64,000 bases of DNA from Stercorarius parasiticus (taxonomy: Eukaryota > Chordata > Aves > Charadriiformes > Stercorariidae): NCBI GenBank assembly GCA_013396915.1, contig VWZL01000442.1, positions 62,364 through 126,363 on the forward strand. Direction: 5' to 3'. Positions 59,232 to 64,000 of the stretch are shown here, in pieces; the stretch's first letter is position 1; each line of letters opens with the position of its first letter. Under the pieces are notes generated by a model. It was not told the DNA's origin. It was given only the letters and a program-made list of their open reading frames with translations, and did no database searches. A program made the translations under genes and the position numbers.

Positions 59232-61764
59232 CATAGGTGTGATTTTAAAAATATAGACAGGTGAAGCAGCTTCTGACACATACAGTGCAATTCACCTTAT
59301 GTTTTCTATTAGCCTTTTAATAGCTAAATGAGCTTGAAACAAAATGTTATCTTTATCTTTGAACCATAAGGTAAAATAAAAAGAGCTAATAATGACTACT
59401 GCTAAACTGAGGTACTGTGAATGAGGCACTGGGTTCTGCAAGTGGAACAACAATCTGCATATAGCTTGGGTAGGCTTCTTTAGCCTTTTTCCATAAAGAC
59501 AAAACTGGAATACTACTCCTTTAGTTCAGTTATTTAAAAAGGAGATACCTAAATTTAAACTAGTCACTCAACATTTCCTGCCAGTCAATTGAGAGAAATG
59601 GGTACATACTGAGCTGAGTCATTTGATTTACTTTCGATGCTATTTTTGTGGATGACTCAACTTCTTACAACAGGTATTTCAGTCCACTGACTATAAAGGG
59701 CACTTAGCTCAGAATTTAATGTCGAATTTTTAGATATTTAAGGTTAAGTAGGATTGATCTCACCCTTTATGACTGTAACACTCCTTCTCTCTCGCCTTCC
59801 CCCCAGGGCTTAGTTGTTCATGCTCCAAAGATCAGCAGCCCAGCTCTGATGTGGCACAACGTGGCCCTTGGCTCAGGCTGCCATAGAACCTCATAGATTG
59901 TGGGAAAGACCTGTGAGAAAGCCTGCAGAGTAGTGCAATGCAAGTTATGACGGTAGAGTTACAGGCAAAGGTAGAAACATGAAGACAGAGAGTGCTAGTA
60001 ACTCAAAGATTCAAGAAAGAAAAGCACTAACGTGTAAAAGTACAAAATCTGAAATGGTGAAAAAAACCCTCAAAAACAACTATGTGAGCCTGTTGATACT
60101 GCTGGATTCAGTGGATGCTGACAATTTACTGATGCTACAGTCTTTTCCTGGGAGTGGTGGAGGCTAACCCTTCCTCTCCTGGCTCATACCTGCCTGGCTA
60201 GCAAAGACTTTATTGTTGTCCTGATAAGAGACTGAAAGGTGAGAATGTTAATTACTACCTTAACAATCAGGTAAAGTCCAGGTATCTTATGTGTGTACAA
60301 GCCAGAAAACAACTGCTCTGTACTTTCAATCCTACTTTAGAGACTCTTCATTACAGTTCTAGATGGCTGTTGCCATCTGAAGCTTGTCAGACAGAACTTC
60401 AATCGAGTAAGAGGAATGGACAAAAAAAAAGGTGCAAAGAGCAATGAACCGTCAGAGCAATTCTCTCAATGAGATGTGTTGTTTTCAGTCTGACCTCCAG
60501 GTAGAAAATTGACTTTTTCAATTGCTTCTTTTTTAACCATCTGGGATGGTACTTGTGAGAGGCTTGTGACAACAGCATAGATGCAATGCACATGGCTGTT
60601 AGAAAGAAAAACAATTTGTAAGCAGCTCTTGTAGACAAAGAAATAGTGTGCACAATACATACTGAAGGACTGTAATACAAGCACTTACCTCACTAGACTG
60701 CAAAGACATCAGGTCAACAAGTTCGTACCCAGCAACTTGACCAAATATGGAAATTTTCCATTAAATTATTGAATGTGATGGTGAATGTTCACAATATCTG
60801 CAGAAGTGTCTGAGCCTTTCTAAAAATTCTACTGGTTGTTCAGCAGTTTCTTTCTTTTGAAAATTTTCAACTCACCATTTTTTGCTTTGGAAGATGTCTC
60901 ATCCTTGTAATCATGAATAGTTTTTACTTTTATATGCTTTAACCCCTTATTATTTTCTATTTTGCATTCTGGAAATTCTTGTGTTATCTTTCACTGGAGA
61001 GAGAGACTTTTGTGTTGGCTTGTCAAACAAATGCATTTCACTCTGGTTGATTCTCAGTATTTCTTGGCCACCCATTTCTTCGTGTTAAGTACTCCTCCAG
61101 AGCCAATATTCTCTGCCAGCACTCTGCTATTTTTTATAATGTGGCCATACTTTAAATCTTGCACTGCTACATACTAATTCCCCCATTTAAATAATTAGTA
61201 AGAGCAAGTGGAGTGAATTTTTTTTCTTTATAAGGTCATAAAGGTCACAATATTCTGTACACCAGTGTATTACTATTTCATTAGAATAGAAGATCCCAAA
61301 TCTGTTTGGATATTTATTTTCTTTTTCTCGCTAAGTGTCAGTGTGGGCGATAATAGTTTTGGGTGGCAATACAAGCAGCAAGTCTTTTATGCTGCACAGC
61401 ATGCCTGATGCCTTTGGAAACAATTGGTGTACTACTAATGGCATGAATGTCAAAAATTGGAACTTCAGTGTTAACCTGTTTACCCCTTACCCTTTTTTGC
61501 ATTTGCTTAGGTTGTTAGCAACAAAAAGGTTATCCAATATTTTGTTGTTGAAAACTCATGTAAATGCAGTATATTTTGTTAGATTTTTCATAAGGGTAAG
61601 AGGATGTGCAATTAGAAATAATAAGTAGTGAATGCTGCTAAAACACTATCCAGGATTGAGGACTGATTTATTTATAGTTATGATGTGTCACCATTTAGAT
61701 ATTTAACTATTGTAATACAAGTTTACTAATACTTTTTAGAGGTTGAAGAACTTTTTTTGTTAAC

Positions 61765-61855
61765 AAGGTCAGATGTGACCTGGATCATCTAACCTGATAT
61801 TTGCCACATTTTAGAGAGAAACATGAGATCACTGGTATTATTAAGATTGATATTT
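61765..61855 (-). mobile_element. Probable ancient CR1 3' scrap
   Basis: On the plus strand 'ggtcagatgtgacctggatc' followed by 'atctaacctgatatttgcca' recalls the reverse complement of a reptilian CR1 3' end (gatcatctagtctgacct type). It is short and diverged, so the call is tentative. Confidence 0.35.
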
Positions 61856-62430
61856 TTTCTGTATTACAAATGATTTCATTTATGATTTCATTTCCTTATG
61901 AACTACTCTTCAGGATCAGTAGGTACATCTGACATAGTAGTGAATTTATTCATTTCAGCAGGGAGAAAGTGAGAAGCTAAGGATTATAGTAGAATGTTTT
62001 TAACATTATAATAAAACATGACAACACGTCTGTTCCAGGGACAAAGAGAGACTGAAAAACTGCATGCCCTTTTATTGTATTAATTTTTTTTATACCATCT
62101 GTACTTAGTTTCCTTGGGAAAATAAAGATGAGAGTTAACAAGGTACATCCCAACTGGACTTCTTAATTATGGGAAGCACTTTCATTAGTGTTACTGACTG
62201 TGGGTATCAATAAAATCTGTAGCCCCACAATCAAAAACCAGCCCTGAGTTCCCTAAGCAAGACTCTATCTAATCTGACTTTTATTATTTTATAGCTGTCT
62301 TGACTTCAAACCCAGGAGGGAATCTCAAAGTCAACATATTCTGCAGGCATTCAGGGAACCTGTGTGGGCTGCATGAAGTGCAGAGGGAGGTTTTTTTCAT
62401 TCCCTTCTGTCTTAATTATACCATCTTTTT
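61856..62430. other. Unique DNA, nothing recognised
   Basis: No repeat or ORF of interest. Confidence 0.4.
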
Positions 62431-62480
62431 CCTTCCCTTCCCTTCCCTTCCCTTCCCTTCCCTTCNTCTTTTTTTTTTTT
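62431..62480. repeat. (CCCTT)n array ending in N and a T-run
   Basis: Tandem CCCTT units (62431-62465) stop at an N (62466) and change to a T-rich run (62467-62480). This mirrors, on the opposite strand, the purine array at 13914-13975. The N makes the true length uncertain. Confidence 0.95.
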
Positions 62481-64000
62481 GCTTATGAAGATGCTGCAAA
62501 TTACTTACTATTGTCTCAATCACAGTGACATCAACTTTAGCAGGACTCTAAAAGAAATGCAAGCCAAATTTTTGGATTAGTAGTAATGATCTGGTCTATT
62601 CTGGGCACCACTGACAGTGTTGAAACAGAGGCTGGAGTTCAGAAGTTGTCATTTTAGTGCAGATTGATTTTATGACATCAGAAATAGATTTCTTTTAAAA
62701 ATTAAAAAAAAAACCAAAACTTGTCTGCTGTTAAATACAATTGAAACAAAACTGATTTTCCATGCTGGAGATGAAAATAATATAAGTAGGGTGGCAATAA
62801 TTACCAAACATGTATAGCAGAAGGAAGGTGTTTGATAATGGATTATCAGCTTAGTTTTGACTTCTCATTAATTTAGATGGGATACAACTGGACAAAGTGC
62901 CTTAAACTGGCCTAAGCTCAGCACAGTTTCCTGCATTTCTTTTGTACTGCCTTATACACACGGCATAAATTGGATGCTCCACACCGAGACTCTGGATACA
63001 AGAAGTCTACCACATGTCACCAAGCAGACAATGTGTAAGGAATGGGTATCTGACCAACAATATCCATGCCTTCCCTTGTGGCATCCAGCTGTCCAGCCAT
63101 GAAACTTGTGCTACATTGCAGACCAGAGAATAGACCTGCCTCAGTGCCAGGAACCGTAATTGTCTAATATAAGAACATTATTATTACAGAAAGTCAAAGA
63201 AAATGTCCATGCAGAAAAAGGTTATTTTTTAATAATAATCATAATGATGGCAATTATAATTTAATAATTTAATAATATATACTATACTATAACATAACAT
63301 AATATAGTATAACAGTTAAAATTGCAATATGCATATTTAGTTTCTACCCCTCTGTGTACTAAGTTTAGTGGTTTCATTCTGGTGTTGACAGTGGCATGAT
63401 GAGTTGTCAGCACCTGGAGTCCTACACTGGGAGGAAGGTCATGTTCATATTGATGATTTCTTCCCCACTCTAGGATCCACTTGGGTTCCTTTCTATGTGT
63501 TCACTAAGATGATTTATGTTTTTACACCTTGTTCTCTTCTTATTGACCTGCAGCTCTATCTTACTTCTAAATTTAGTGTATATAGTGCCTTTAACTGTCA
63601 GGTTCCATCAGTACTACTTTCTTCTCTTTGATTGCACCCCAAAGCAGTTTTGTCCAGGTCTGCATTTCTTTAAGCTGACCATTTGTCGGTTCTTATAGCT
63701 GTGTGGTCTCCAGTGCCAACTCTACCATCCCATGTAAGCACTCACTCCCCTGTGTGGCATCTTTTGCCCCCTCTTCAAGGCCTCTGTCATTACACCAGGA
63801 CTGTACTTCTCTGCATTGCATCACTCTGTTGGAGTCATAAAACCATGGTGGTACTATATGAAGACAAGCAACAACAAATGAGCCAACGTATTAGCACCTG
63901 GCCAATTAGAATATTGCCATTACAATGAAACCAAGTAAACCAAAGCTGCAGGCAGTTCAGAGAAAGGTTCAGGCAGATCAGACCTGTCAACCTTCATTCC
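62481..64000. other. AT-rich then mixed unique DNA
   Basis: An ATA/TAA low-complexity patch occupies 63224-63312. Beyond 63390 the sequence is less AT-rich, with ORFs of 60-81 codons lacking domains. No repeat family was recognised up to the window end. Confidence 0.45.
63224..63312. repeat. ATA/TAA-rich low-complexity tract
   Basis: Repeated AATAAT, TTTAATAA and ACTATA/AACATA units. Confidence 0.85.

Larger units (their letters stand above)
51490..61760. other. Long AT-rich stretch, no named repeat or gene
   Basis: About 10 kb with no transposon I can name. ORFs reach 111 codons (55632-55967, minus) without any domain. 52100-52560 is especially AT-rich. A T/G tract lies at 53727-53792 and a TA-rich patch at 56330-56370. 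The lack of recent insertions over such a length can indicate constraint, but only cross-species alignment can show that. Confidence 0.45.

Noticed and set aside
1..64000. tRNA, rRNA, snRNA genes and bacterial-type operons
   Set aside because: No cloverleaf with A and B boxes, no conserved rRNA segment and no gene-dense coding were seen on either strand by eye. A dedicated scan (tRNAscan, Rfam) would be decisive.

Overview
The window is vertebrate nuclear DNA, almost certainly from a bird. CR1 LINE fragments dominate the recognisable repeats, several with the octamer-type 3' tail (ATTCTATG or ATTCTGTG). There is also a solo LTR of an avian ERVL family, and no SINE/L1 landscape of the mammalian kind. 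The LTR type suggests a neoavian bird, but that is inference. The sequence is AT-rich and CpG-poor, with no operons, rRNA, tRNA, CRISPR array or CpG-island promoter. I found no convincing protein-coding gene. It reads as a gene desert or the inside of a very large intron. Nearly all ORFs are chance ORFs or LINE reverse-transcriptase remnants.

Layout. 1-5.8 kb is mostly unique AT-rich DNA, with one isolated strong splice-acceptor/donor pair around a possible 15-nt microexon (3215-3229). 5.8-16 kb holds MIR-like SINE remnants, two CR1 3' ends (7.3 and 8.5 kb), a long ancient reptilian-type CR1/L3 remnant (about 12.05-13.8 kb, minus strand) and a purine pentamer array interrupted by an N. 19-24.2 kb is the repeat hot spot: a pair of diverged ~131-bp direct repeats, a CR1 3' end with an unusual TCTAA-type tail, a 2.3-kb 5'-truncated CR1 with broken RT (20757-23065, minus) and an older CR1 piece behind it in the same orientation. 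27.5-30.6 kb carries two further plus-strand CR1 3' portions. 34.3-35.9 kb has two short CR1 ends and a perfect 15-bp hairpin.

44.29-45.06 kb is a solo ERVL LTR with near-perfect 5-bp flanking duplications, itself split by a CR1 3' fragment (a nested insertion). From 45 to 64 kb the DNA is mainly unique and AT-rich, with microsatellites near 48.4, 51.5, 53.7, 62.4 and 63.2 kb and one probable ancient CR1 scrap at 61.8 kb.

No genes work together here. The history is layered retroposition: MIR-like and reptile-type CR1/L3 elements first, then bird CR1s and ERVL, then a CR1 landing in the ERVL LTR. I did not find an undescribed biological system. The best leads are the candidate microexon, the 35.07-kb hairpin, the unclassified repeat pair at 19.05/20.33 kb and the nested LTR. 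All family names come from recognising sequence by eye, without a database search.
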